Assembly: GCF_042431545.1 (NCBI RefSeq)
Contig: NZ_JBHLYX010000002.1
DNA length: 64,000 bases
Direction: 5' to 3' (one strand)
Origin: Pseudoalteromonas xiamenensis
GTDB taxonomy: Bacteria > Pseudomonadota > Gammaproteobacteria > Enterobacterales > Alteromonadaceae
In this document: positions 43,321-51,634 of the stretch, piece by piece
Numbering within the stretch: position 1 is the stretch's first letter
Layout: every line of letters begins with the position of its first letter
Notes under the pieces: model-generated
The model's database searches: none
What the model saw: the letters and a program-made list of their open reading frames with translations, nothing else
Told to the model about the DNA's origin: nothing
Made by a program: the position numbers and the translations under genes

Positions 43321-44409
43321 TTGAAAACGTTTCTATTGAAGTGGCAATCATTAGTCGATAACCGACAGCGCTTTTTCTGGGTATTGCAAATAGCTGGATG
43401 GATTGGTTACGCGCTAGTAAATTACATCGGTTCGAAAGTATTCGAAATGAGGGATATTTACGTATTCGTCATTGTATTGAATGCTTATGCTGGCTGCTTG
43501 ATGACAGTGCCTTTACGTTACCTTTACCGTAAGATTTGGAATGCAAAACCTTGGGTGCTTGTATTAGTTGTATTTAGCGCATCGTATATAACCGGAACGC
43601 TTTGGTCTGTTGTCCAAAAATACAACCTTTGGGAAATTTATCGTCATGGCTACCGCCCAGATGAATGGTACTACTATTTTCAACAAGGTTTAGACGCGGT
43701 CTACATTGTATTGTGTTGGAGTGGTTTGTATTTTGGGATTAAGTATTATCAGTTGCTGCAAAGTGAAAAACAAAAAGCGTTGAAAGCGAACACCATGGCT
43801 CATGAAGCGCAACTTAAAATGCTGCGTTATCAACTCAATCCCCACTTTTTGTTTAACACACTAAACGCAATTTCAACGCTAATCCTAGTTGAAGAAAATA
43901 AAGACGCGAACCTAATGGTTTCTCGCTTAAGCGACTTTCTCCGTTATACGTTAAATACTGACCCGATAAAGAAAGTTCCGCTCGACCAGGAACTGCACGC
44001 GTTGATGCTGTATTTAGAAATCGAAAAAGTACGTTTTGATGAAAGGCTTTCAATTCAGATTGATGTAAGTGATGAAGCAAAGAATGCATTAGTCCCGAGC
44101 TTAATTTTACAGCCGATCATCGAAAACTCGATTAAATACGCGATAGCCAATATGACAGTAGGTGGTGTGATAGCCATTAAGGCCCAAGTGTTTGCAAACG
44201 AACTTTTGATGGAAGTGAGTGACAATGGGCCTGGAACTGAAATTTCAAACGGCCAACTTGTTAAAGCGTCAGGCGTAGGTATAGCAAATACCAAAGACCG
44301 ATTAAAAACACTCTACGAGCACAACTACTCGTTCGTATTGTCAGAGAATTCTCCTTCGGGGCTCAAAGTAAACATACGAGTTCCATATGAAAAGGCTAAT
44401 AAACAATGA
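43321..44409 (+). CDS. LytS-type sensor histidine kinase
   Basis: Membrane histidine kinase of 362 residues. Four hydrophobic segments lie in the first 140 residues, without an extracellular sensor domain of note. The His_kinase domain has phospho-acceptor His175 in QLNPHFLFNTLNAIS, and the C-terminal HATPase has N-box IIENSIKYA and G-box DNGPGTE. It starts with TTG at 43321 after a TTAAGG site. Its stop overlaps the regulator start by four bases (ATGA), so the two form a coupled two-component pair. The signal is unknown. Confidence 0.9.
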   Translation: MKTFLLKWQSLVDNRQRFFWVLQIAGWIGYALVNYIGSKVFEMRDIYVFVIVLNAYAGCLMTVPLRYLYRKIWNAKPWVLVLVVFSASYITGTLWSVVQKYNLWEIYRHGYRPDEWYYYFQQGLDAVYIVLCWSGLYFGIKYYQLLQSEKQKALKANTMAHEAQLKMLRYQLNPHFLFNTLNAISTLILVEENKDANLMVSRLSDFLRYTLNTDPIKKVPLDQELHALMLYLEIEKVRFDERLSIQIDVSDEAKNALVPSLILQPIIENSIKYAIANMTVGGVIAIKAQVFANELLMEVSDNGPGTEISNGQLVKASGVGIANTKDRLKTLYEHNYSFVLSENSPSGLKVNIRVPYEKANKQ

Positions 44410-45230
44410 GTAAAATTAAAGCAATCATAGTTGATGATGAAGCATTGGCTCGCAAAGGGCTCGCGGTCAGGTTGAAAGGTTTTGAAGAAATCGACGTGCT
44501 TGCGCTTTGCAGTGATGGCCAGGAAGCTATTGATTACTGTAAGCAAAACGATGTTGACTTAGTCTTTTTAGATATTCAAATGCCGGGTTTAAATGGATTT
44601 GAAGTTGCCCGCTATTTAACCGAGAGTGTTAAACCGTTGCCTGCAATTGTTTTCGTAACGGCCTTTGATCAGTACGCTGTTAAAGCGTTTGAAATTCATG
44701 CATTGGACTACATTCTCAAACCCGTTGATGACAACAGACTAAAACAGGCGGTAGAAAAAGTGCAAACCTACTTGAAAACACAACAAGATAACGCCCATAA
44801 GAAAAAGTTAGCTAGTTTTGTTGCTGGCATTACAGGCAATAACTGCGAAGAAATTCTTAAAAAGTTAGCAACAGGCGACAGTATTGTTGATAAGAAATTC
44901 CCAGAATCATTAGCTGTAAAAGAACATGGTGAGATTATTCGCGTGTCAGTTGCATCGATCCAATGGGTGGATGCTGCTGGTGATTACATGTGTCTTCACT
45001 GCTCAGATGGCCAAACACATATTCTTCGTAAAACTATGAAGGAACTAGAGCAGGAGCTTGATCCACAATTGTTTGTTCGTGTTCACCGAAGTGCGATTGT
45101 AAATACAAAACAAATTAGTAAATTGGTTACTCAAACAAGTGGTGAATATTTGCTCGTATTGCAAAATGGACAAGAGCTTAAAGTAAGTCGAAGCTACAGA
45201 GATAAAGTTAAAGCAGCACTAGCAAGTTAA
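44406..45230 (+). CDS. LytTR family response regulator
   Basis: Response regulator of 274 residues. The receiver domain (1-120) carries the acidic pair Asp10/Asp11, phospho-acceptor Asp56 in VFLDIQMPG and a KPV motif near 107. The C-terminal LytTR DNA-binding domain begins around residue 165 (VKEHGEIIRVSVASIQWVDA) and has the typical FVRVHRSAIVN motif. Translationally coupled to the kinase gene. LytTR proteins bind paired 9-bp direct repeats; no target site was identified in the window. Confidence 0.92.
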   Translation: MSKIKAIIVDDEALARKGLAVRLKGFEEIDVLALCSDGQEAIDYCKQNDVDLVFLDIQMPGLNGFEVARYLTESVKPLPAIVFVTAFDQYAVKAFEIHALDYILKPVDDNRLKQAVEKVQTYLKTQQDNAHKKKLASFVAGITGNNCEEILKKLATGDSIVDKKFPESLAVKEHGEIIRVSVASIQWVDAAGDYMCLHCSDGQTHILRKTMKELEQELDPQLFVRVHRSAIVNTKQISKLVTQTSGEYLLVLQNGQELKVSRSYRDKVKAALAS

Positions 45231-45232
45231 CA

Positions 45233-45250
45233 AGGCGGCTTAAGCCGCCT
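45233..45250. terminator. Hairpin between convergent regulator and pyk genes
   Basis: The perfect palindrome AGGCGGCTTAAGCCGCCT lies two bases after the regulator stop and 14 bases from the pyk stop. The tails (GTTGTTTCG, TGTTAACTTG) are weakly T-rich, so it may act as a weak bidirectional terminator. Confidence 0.6.
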
Positions 45251-45264
45251 GTTGTTTCGCCTAT

Positions 45265-46701
45265 TTAGGAAACAGTGACGATTTTCATCGTATTTGTTGC
45301 ACCAATAGTCTCCATCATGTCACCGTGGGTAAGGATCACTGTGTCACCTGCTTTTAGTGTACCTGAAGCTACAAGTGTATCGAGCGCTTCTTTAACGACT
45401 AACTCATCGGAACACTGCGTTGAATCAAAATAAACAGGGTAAACACCACGATAGAGTGCGGTTTGTCCTAATGTTGAATGATGACGTGATAAAGAATAGA
45501 TAGGTAGTCCTGAACTAATACGCGACATCAGTTTAGAGGTGTTGCCTGATTCAGTCAGAGCTACAATCGCTTTTACAGTACCTAGATGGTTAGCGGCGTA
45601 CATTGCTGAAAGAGCAATCGTCTCTGCACAATCAGAAAACATACTATCTAAACGGTGCTTTGAAACATTAATTGTTGGCTCTGATTCGGCACCAACACAC
45701 ACTCGAGCCATCGCTTTTACTGTTTCCTCAGGATACTTACCTGAAGCTGTTTCAGCAGAAAGCATTACCGCATCCGTGCCATCTAATACTGCGTTCGCAA
45801 CGTCCATAACTTCTGCGCGGGTAGGCATTGGGTTATCAATCATCGACTCCATCATTTGTGTCGCCGTGATAACGGTACGATTTAATGAACGAGCTCGGCT
45901 AATGATCAATTTTTGTTTACCAACCAGTGCCGCATCACCAATCTCTACACCTAAATCTCCGCGCGCAACCATTACCGCGTCTGATGCAAGTACGATATCG
46001 TCAATTGCTTCAACCGTCGCGACAGCTTCAGCACGCTCAATTTTTGCGAGCAATTGCGCGTTAGAACCTGCTTTTTCCGCAAGCGAACGAACGTAGCGCA
46101 TATCATCGCCAGAACGAGGGAAAGATACTGCGATATAATCAACACCAATTTCGGTTGCTGTAATTAAATCTTCTTTGTCTTTGTCCGTAAACGCTGGCGC
46201 AGTTAAACCACCACCTAAGCGGTTTATACCTTTATTATTTGAAAGCACACCACCAACAGTAACCGAAGTGAAAACTTGGTGCCCTTCAACTCTATCAACA
46301 ACAAGCTGAATCAAACCGTCGTTAAGGAGTAGGGTGTCGCCAGGTTTGACGTCATTAGGCAACTCTTTGTAGTCAATACCAACGGCTTCAACATGTCCTT
46401 CGCCTTTTTCCATTTTCGCGTCGAGGATGAATTGAGCGCCATTTTCTAGCACGACTTTGCCGTCTTTGAACGTTGAAACTCGAATTTTTGGACCTTGTAA
46501 ATCGGCAAGAATCGCAATGTGCTTATTGAGGCGTTTTGCGATTTCACGAACTGCGGCTGCTCTATCTTTGTGATCTTGAGCAACACCGTGTGAGAAGTTA
46601 AGACGAACGACGTTTGCGCCAGCTCGAATGATTTTTTCTAAGTTATTATCTCTGTCGGTGGCTGGACCAAGGGTTGCAACAATTTTGGTGCGTCTAAGCA
46701 T
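45265..46701 (-). CDS. pyk: Pyruvate kinase
   Basis: Converts phosphoenolpyruvate and ADP to pyruvate and ATP. It has 478 residues, close to E. coli PykA (480). Visible: TKIVATLGPAT at the N-terminus, NFSHG, LADLQGPKIRV, and the Mg/PEP site KIERAEAVATVEAIDDIV followed by VMVARGDLGVE, then TATQMMESM. Divergent from gnd across a 327-bp region with two palindromes, suggesting joint control of sugar catabolism. Confidence 0.96.
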   Translation of the reverse strand: MLRRTKIVATLGPATDRDNNLEKIIRAGANVVRLNFSHGVAQDHKDRAAAVREIAKRLNKHIAILADLQGPKIRVSTFKDGKVVLENGAQFILDAKMEKGEGHVEAVGIDYKELPNDVKPGDTLLLNDGLIQLVVDRVEGHQVFTSVTVGGVLSNNKGINRLGGGLTAPAFTDKDKEDLITATEIGVDYIAVSFPRSGDDMRYVRSLAEKAGSNAQLLAKIERAEAVATVEAIDDIVLASDAVMVARGDLGVEIGDAALVGKQKLIISRARSLNRTVITATQMMESMIDNPMPTRAEVMDVANAVLDGTDAVMLSAETASGKYPEETVKAMARVCVGAESEPTINVSKHRLDSMFSDCAETIALSAMYAANHLGTVKAIVALTESGNTSKLMSRISSGLPIYSLSRHHSTLGQTALYRGVYPVYFDSTQCSDELVVKEALDTLVASGTLKAGDTVILTHGDMMETIGATNTMKIVTVS

Positions 46702-47028
46702 CAGGTTCTCCTGTTGTTCGCATGCATAGCGATGTTCTACATTGCAGATTTTGTAGTCAATTATAGATAAAAAACAACGGCTTTAATTGTTTCATATCGC
46801 ATTAATCTATATGATCTGTATGACGTCATTATGACACCGGTGTCAGCGCCCGTCAACGAGCAAAGACATCCGAGAATAGAAGTATAAATCGTTCATGCCG
46901 CCTAACAAGTGAAATTCGGGCTACTATAATTGAGCGGGGACGTGAAACTCGCTACTTTTAGCGTGCTCGTTTATAATGCGCGGCAAAGTTAGAAATAACC
47001 AATACGTTGTTACCGAGGAGGAAACTAA
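46702..47028. other. Divergent pyk/gnd intergenic region
   Basis: Holds both promoters, a GGAGA ribosome binding site for pyk, a GAGGAGG-type site for gnd and the two palindromes at 46821-46845. No gene is seen. Confidence 0.6.
46821..46845. promoter_or_regulatory. Paired palindromes, probable operator of pyk and/or gnd
   Basis: TGACGTCA (46821-46828) is followed three bases later by the perfect 14-bp palindrome TGACACCGGTGTCA (46832-46845). A central CG and conserved outer TGA/TCA are typical of LacI-family operators. The site is about 120 bp from pyk and 184 bp from gnd. The regulator is not in the window; a LacI-family sugar regulator is inferred. Confidence 0.5.
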
Positions 47029-48402
47029 ATGCAAGTTGCATTAGTTGGTTTGGGTGTGATGGGGAAAAACCTCGCGCTAAATCTTATCGAAAAAGGGCTA
47101 ACGTTAGTCGCATATGATACTAACCCCGATGCAGGCGCTGAACTTATCAGCCAAGCACAGTCATTAGGCATTGCAGAGCGTTTGCATATTGTTTCAGACC
47201 TTGGTGATATGATTAAACGTCTTGAAGCGCCTCGTTCTATTCTTTTGTTAGTTCCAGCTGGTGAATTAGTAGACAAGGTGTGCTCAGATTTAGTTGAAGC
47301 TGGTGTTGAGAAAGACGATATCATTGTTGATTGTGGGAACAGTAATTACAAAGATGGTATTGCTCGTAAACTGAAGTATCAAAATAAATTTGAATTTGCC
47401 ACCATGGGTATTTCTGGTGGCGCGGAAGGTGCGCGTCATGGTCCTGCAATGATGGCAAGTGGATCAGAAGGCGGCTGGGAGCGCATAGAACCTTGGTTTG
47501 AGAAAGTTGCCGCCAGTTACAATGGTGATTCTTGCTTTGCGCGTGTCGGCCAATCTGCAAGTGGGCATTTCGTTAAGATGGTACACAATGGCATTGAGTA
47601 TGCGTTGATGCAACTTATAGCCGAAGTTTACCAACTTCTACGTTTCGGTACGAAACGTTCGCCAGAAGAAGTTGCGGCAATATTCCGTAGCTGGTCTGAA
47701 GGTCGATTAAATAGTTATCTATTGGCTATTTCTGCACACATCCTAGAACTTAAAACAGAACAAGATGAAGCTTTGGTCGATTTAATTGACAATAAAGTCG
47801 GCGCCAAAGGAACAGGTCTTTGGACTGCTCAAAATGCGCTAGAGCTTGGTATTGCCGTACCTTCTCTTGTTGCCGCAGTTCAGGCCCGTCACCTTACAAA
47901 CACCATAGATACTCATGCTGCCAAAGAGATGACGTATCAAACAAAAGAAACAGACGAAATTAATGTAGATTTAGATGAACTTAAAGATGCTTTCTATCTA
48001 GCGAGTTTATTGTGTTATCGTCAAGGCTTAGCGTTGATAAAGGGTGCTTCTAGAGCGCACCAATGGAAAGTTGATTTAGCTAAAACTCTTCAGACTTGGC
48101 GAGCAGGTTGTATCATTCGTGCTGACTATCTAGATGATATCGCTGAGGGTGTTGAGTTCATTGATACGTTGTCGAACGAAACGAAAGCTCTGCGCAAAGT
48201 TGCGGGCTTAGCGGTTTCTTCAGGTTTAGCATTTCCAGTATTAAGTGCGACTCAAAATTACATTGCGACGCTAAGTACAGCAAGCAATGGTCACTTGGTA
48301 CAGGCTCAACGAGATTATTTTGGTGAGCATGGGATCAAAACTCACCAAGGGGAAACCTGTCATCTTACCGATTTGGTCGACATCGACCAGAAAGTTAGAT
48401 AA
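47029..48402 (+). CDS. gnd: 6-phosphogluconate dehydrogenase, decarboxylating
   Basis: Pentose phosphate enzyme making ribulose-5-phosphate, CO2 and NADPH; 457 residues against about 468 in E. coli. N-terminal VGLGVMGKNLALNL cofactor loop, DCGNSNYKD near 101, GISGGAEGARHGPAMM near 127 and catalytic Lys183 in KMVHNGIEYALMQ. The C-terminal tail after QRDYFGEHG is IKTHQGETCHLTDL, unlike the usual HTYxR...FHTxW tail whose Arg and His bind the phosphate in the partner subunit. The GGAGGAAA ribosome binding site fits the ATG. A strong terminator follows. Confidence 0.92.
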   Translation: MQVALVGLGVMGKNLALNLIEKGLTLVAYDTNPDAGAELISQAQSLGIAERLHIVSDLGDMIKRLEAPRSILLLVPAGELVDKVCSDLVEAGVEKDDIIVDCGNSNYKDGIARKLKYQNKFEFATMGISGGAEGARHGPAMMASGSEGGWERIEPWFEKVAASYNGDSCFARVGQSASGHFVKMVHNGIEYALMQLIAEVYQLLRFGTKRSPEEVAAIFRSWSEGRLNSYLLAISAHILELKTEQDEALVDLIDNKVGAKGTGLWTAQNALELGIAVPSLVAAVQARHLTNTIDTHAAKEMTYQTKETDEINVDLDELKDAFYLASLLCYRQGLALIKGASRAHQWKVDLAKTLQTWRAGCIIRADYLDDIAEGVEFIDTLSNETKALRKVAGLAVSSGLAFPVLSATQNYIATLSTASNGHLVQAQRDYFGEHGIKTHQGETCHLTDLVDIDQKVR

Positions 48403-48408
48403 TAAAAG

Positions 48409-48435
48409 AGGCCTGTATTAACAGGCCTTTTTTTT
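48409..48435 (+). terminator. Terminator after gnd
   Basis: An 8-bp stem AGGCCTGT (48409-48416) / ACAGGCCT (48421-48428) with a 4-nt loop and eight Ts. The T-run overlaps the stop codon of the convergent ansA gene. Confidence 0.93.
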
Positions 48436-49444
48436 ATCGCGAAAGTTCACCACGAAGGTTATCTTGCATCAGGTGACGAATTGTTTCCAATTCTAAGTTT
48501 TGGCTAAATAGATAATGCAGTTTAGTTAAACAGGCTTCCACAGTCATGTCGTACCCACTTATTACGCCACAGTTTAACAACGCGTTTCCAGTAGCGTAAC
48601 CGCCCATGTTTACTTGACCTTTTATACACTGTGTCAAATTAACAATCACAATTCCTCGATCGCAGGCATTTTTTAGTGCAGTTAAAAAATCAGGATCTTG
48701 AGGTGCATTGCCAACGCCAAAACTAAGTAGGATCAACGCCTTAATATCGCTGTTTAACAGCGTTTTTATCATTTCTACAGAAATGCCAGGGTAAAGATAT
48801 AACACCCCAATAGGTTGAGGAGTAATTGGCGTAACTCTCAAAGCTTGATCTACATAGGGGCTTAAGCGGCCTTCAATAAGCTGAATGTTAATACCTGACT
48901 GTGCTAGAGGAGGTAGGTTAGGGGATGCAAAAGCATCGAAACCGTCAGCATGTGCTTTGGTCGCGCGATTACCTCTAAATAACTGATTATTAAAAAATAG
49001 GCTAACTTCAGCTATCGGGTAATTTGCAGCTAAATACATGGCATTGAGCAAGTTTACCTGCCCATCAGAGCGTAGCTGAGACAATGGGATTTGCGACCCG
49101 GTAACAATCACGGGTTTTGTAAGGTTTTCTAGCATAAAAGACAGTGCAGAGGCCGTGTACGCCATGGTGTCTGTACCGTGTAATACTACAAACCCATCGT
49201 AGTCATGATATTTTGATTTGATGTCATCAGCAATTAATTGCCAATGTGAAGGAGACATATCGGATGAATCGATTAAAGGGCAATATTCATGAATGTCGAA
49301 TAGCGGCATCTCATCGCGCGTGAATTCGGCATTCTGTTCAACGGTTTTGGTTAGGTAGCCCGCTACAGGAACGTATCCACGACTGGATTGCTTCATACCA
49401 ATCGTACCACCAGTGTAGGCAATATAGATTCTTTTACGGTTCAT
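48434..49444 (-). CDS. ansA: L-asparaginase I, cytoplasmic type
   Basis: Hydrolyses asparagine to aspartate and ammonia. It has 336 residues (E. coli AnsA 338) and no signal peptide. Nucleophile Thr14 lies in TGGTIGMKQS and the second catalytic set Thr90-Asp91 in VLHGTDTMAYTASA. The start codon directly follows the U-run of the sppA terminator and has no recognisable Shine-Dalgarno sequence, which is odd; homology places the start here all the same. The sppA-ansA order is also seen in E. coli. Confidence 0.94.
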   Translation of the reverse strand: MNRKRIYIAYTGGTIGMKQSSRGYVPVAGYLTKTVEQNAEFTRDEMPLFDIHEYCPLIDSSDMSPSHWQLIADDIKSKYHDYDGFVVLHGTDTMAYTASALSFMLENLTKPVIVTGSQIPLSQLRSDGQVNLLNAMYLAANYPIAEVSLFFNNQLFRGNRATKAHADGFDAFASPNLPPLAQSGINIQLIEGRLSPYVDQALRVTPITPQPIGVLYLYPGISVEMIKTLLNSDIKALILLSFGVGNAPQDPDFLTALKNACDRGIVIVNLTQCIKGQVNMGGYATGNALLNCGVISGYDMTVEACLTKLHYLFSQNLELETIRHLMQDNLRGELSR

Positions 49445-49471
49445 AAAAAAGCCCAGAATTATTTCTGGGCT
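49445..49471 (-). terminator. Terminator after sppA, abutting the ansA start codon
   Basis: On the minus strand AGCCCAGAA (49471-49463) pairs with TTCTGGGCT (49458-49450), followed by six Ts ending at 49445; the ansA ATG begins at 49444. Confidence 0.85.
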
Positions 49472-49509
49472 AAGTATACCAACTGCAGCATCACATTGCA
49501 GTGAGTAAA

Positions 49510-51381
49510 TTACTGAACAGACTCACAATATATACAGCGGCTGTAAACGCCATTTGGGTCGTTGTACTGTTTGATCAATTTAGTTTGTGTGTTCAGCGTA
49601 TCTTGTGCCATGCCGATTAAACCTGATAACGTAGTTGAATCAGCGATTGAACTGTAGACGCCGCCCATCAAAGACTTAACGGATGCCACACCGAAAATCT
49701 TTTGGATAAGCTTTTCTTGCTCTGTTAAATCATGTTCAACAACTTCAACATCGTAATGATCTAAATTTGCAAGTGCCGCTGCGGCTTCAATAGCGTCATC
49801 TTTTGTGCCTAGTTTATCAACTAGACCAAATTCAAGCGCTTGTGGTGCAAGCCAAACACGACCTTGCGCAATTTCATTCACTTTCTCTTTGGGAATATTT
49901 CTTGAATTTGAAACGACAGTGATAAATTTATCGTAAGCGTTTTCAACACCTTTTTGAATGACATTGGCCATCTTAGGGTCAATACCTCGCGTGAACGAGC
50001 TGCCTTGTAATTCCGTAGTGCCAACACCGTCTGAATAAATACCTAACTTTTTAAGGCTATTTTCAATTGTCATTATCGTCCCAAATACGCCGATTGAGCC
50101 TGTGATCGTATTTTCTGAAGCCCAGATCTCATTTGCCGAAGCGGCAATCCAATAACCACCAGATGCAGCGACTGAACCCATTGACGCGACAACTGGTTTA
50201 CCAGCAGCCTTAATCGCAAGTACTTCATTTCGTATAATCTCTGAAGCGAACATACTGCCGCCACCTGAATCGATGCGAAGAACTACCGCTTTTACCTTGT
50301 CATCCAAACGCGCCTTTTTAAGTAGCGCTGCAGTAGAGTCACCACCAATTTCGCCAGCACGTTGCTTTCCATCCATAATCGACCCTTTAGCGACGACAAC
50401 CGCTACTTTGTCGCCCATAGGGACATCAAATTGGTTAAGTCGTGTTAAGTCTAGATAGTCTTGGAATGCAATTCGATTAAACGATTTAGTTTTATCGTCT
50501 TCGCCAACTAATCCAATGAGTTCTTCGGTCAATTCTTGGCGTGTCGCCAATTTGTCTACCCATTTGTTTTGCAACGCATACTGGGCGTAGTCACCTTGAG
50601 TTTGTTCGAGCTTCTCGACAAAGGTGTCTAAGGTTTCATCAAAATTACTTTGATCAAACTTACGGTTCAATGAAACATCATTTTTATAGTGAGACCAAAG
50701 CTCACCCAACCATAAACGATTGGCTTCTTTTGCCGCTTCTGACATGTCATTGCGGATAAATGGTTCTACCGCCGACTTGTATGTACCAACGCGGAAAACG
50801 TGCTGCGTAATAGATAGCTTGTCTAACGCGTCTTTAAAATAGATAGGGTAGACACCAAAACCGTCAATGCTCACGCCGCCGTAAGGGTGTAAAACGACTT
50901 CGTCTGCGTAACTAGCTAGATAATATTGCGCTTGAGAGTAGTAGTCCCCATAGGCAATAACTTGTTTACCTTGAGCTTTAAAGTCGTTAAGGGCAACACC
51001 AATGCTCTTGAGTTTATCCAAGTGAGCGCGATGCAATGATTTAAGGTCTAAAACAATGACTTTGATTCGAGAATCATCCGCAGCATTCTTAATTGCTTCT
51101 ACGACGTCATCAACCAAAATTTCTGCTGGCTCTTTGTCATCACTGAAATCGCTAAATGCAGCCTCTACAGGATCAACATAGCGTTTTTCTTCAACCAAGA
51201 TACCACTTAGGTTCAAAACCAAAGCTGAATCCTGTGCAACCATTGCGTGTGTTTGCTCGTTTTCTTCAATACTAAAAATGACGGCGAAAAGGATGCCGAA
51301 GAAAATGAGATTGAGAATCAAGTTTCTTGAAAAGTTAATCGCTTTCCACAGAAATCGAAAAACTGTTTTGACGTAATCCAA
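49510..51381 (-). CDS. sppA: Signal peptide peptidase A, 67-kDa type
   Basis: Inner-membrane serine protease of 623 residues that degrades cleaved signal peptides. A single N-terminal transmembrane helix (about 20-38) is followed by tandem ClpP/crotonase-like domains. Catalytic Lys202 (GTYKSAVEPF) lies in the first and Ser407 (SVAASGGYW) in the second, as in E. coli SppA (Lys209, Ser409). The start is TTG at 51381 after AAAGG, since no ATG occurs before residue 47. The C-terminus ends with a CIYC pair. Confidence 0.95.
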   Translation of the reverse strand: MDYVKTVFRFLWKAINFSRNLILNLIFFGILFAVIFSIEENEQTHAMVAQDSALVLNLSGILVEEKRYVDPVEAAFSDFSDDKEPAEILVDDVVEAIKNAADDSRIKVIVLDLKSLHRAHLDKLKSIGVALNDFKAQGKQVIAYGDYYSQAQYYLASYADEVVLHPYGGVSIDGFGVYPIYFKDALDKLSITQHVFRVGTYKSAVEPFIRNDMSEAAKEANRLWLGELWSHYKNDVSLNRKFDQSNFDETLDTFVEKLEQTQGDYAQYALQNKWVDKLATRQELTEELIGLVGEDDKTKSFNRIAFQDYLDLTRLNQFDVPMGDKVAVVVAKGSIMDGKQRAGEIGGDSTAALLKKARLDDKVKAVVLRIDSGGGSMFASEIIRNEVLAIKAAGKPVVASMGSVAASGGYWIAASANEIWASENTITGSIGVFGTIMTIENSLKKLGIYSDGVGTTELQGSSFTRGIDPKMANVIQKGVENAYDKFITVVSNSRNIPKEKVNEIAQGRVWLAPQALEFGLVDKLGTKDDAIEAAAALANLDHYDVEVVEHDLTEQEKLIQKIFGVASVKSLMGGVYSSIADSTTLSGLIGMAQDTLNTQTKLIKQYNDPNGVYSRCIYCESVQ

Positions 51382-51634
51382 AATGATGCCTTTCCTAACT
51401 TAAGAATTTCACTCACTTTATCATATCTGATTCTGGGTTAAAGACTGAGTAAAAAAAAGTAACAAGGTGTGATTATGTAATTATGCTTTAAAAAACAACC
51501 TTGGCTGATAAAACCAAATTCCCAAAAAATAGTATTTTTGTGTCACCAAAGAAGTGACGATTTATGACATAACGCTTGCGAAAATTTATAAAAACGTTAA
51601 TGTTTCACAGGTAAGACCAGTGAAGAGGCTCGAA

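Noticed and set aside
45539..46096. Plus-strand open frame of 185 codons inside pyk
   Set aside because: Antisense to a conserved gene; Ser/Ala/Thr-rich composition is typical of a shadow frame.
46740..46800. HexR-like site upstream of pyk
   Set aside because: The nearest match, TGTAGTCAATTATAG, departs too far from the remembered HexR consensus.
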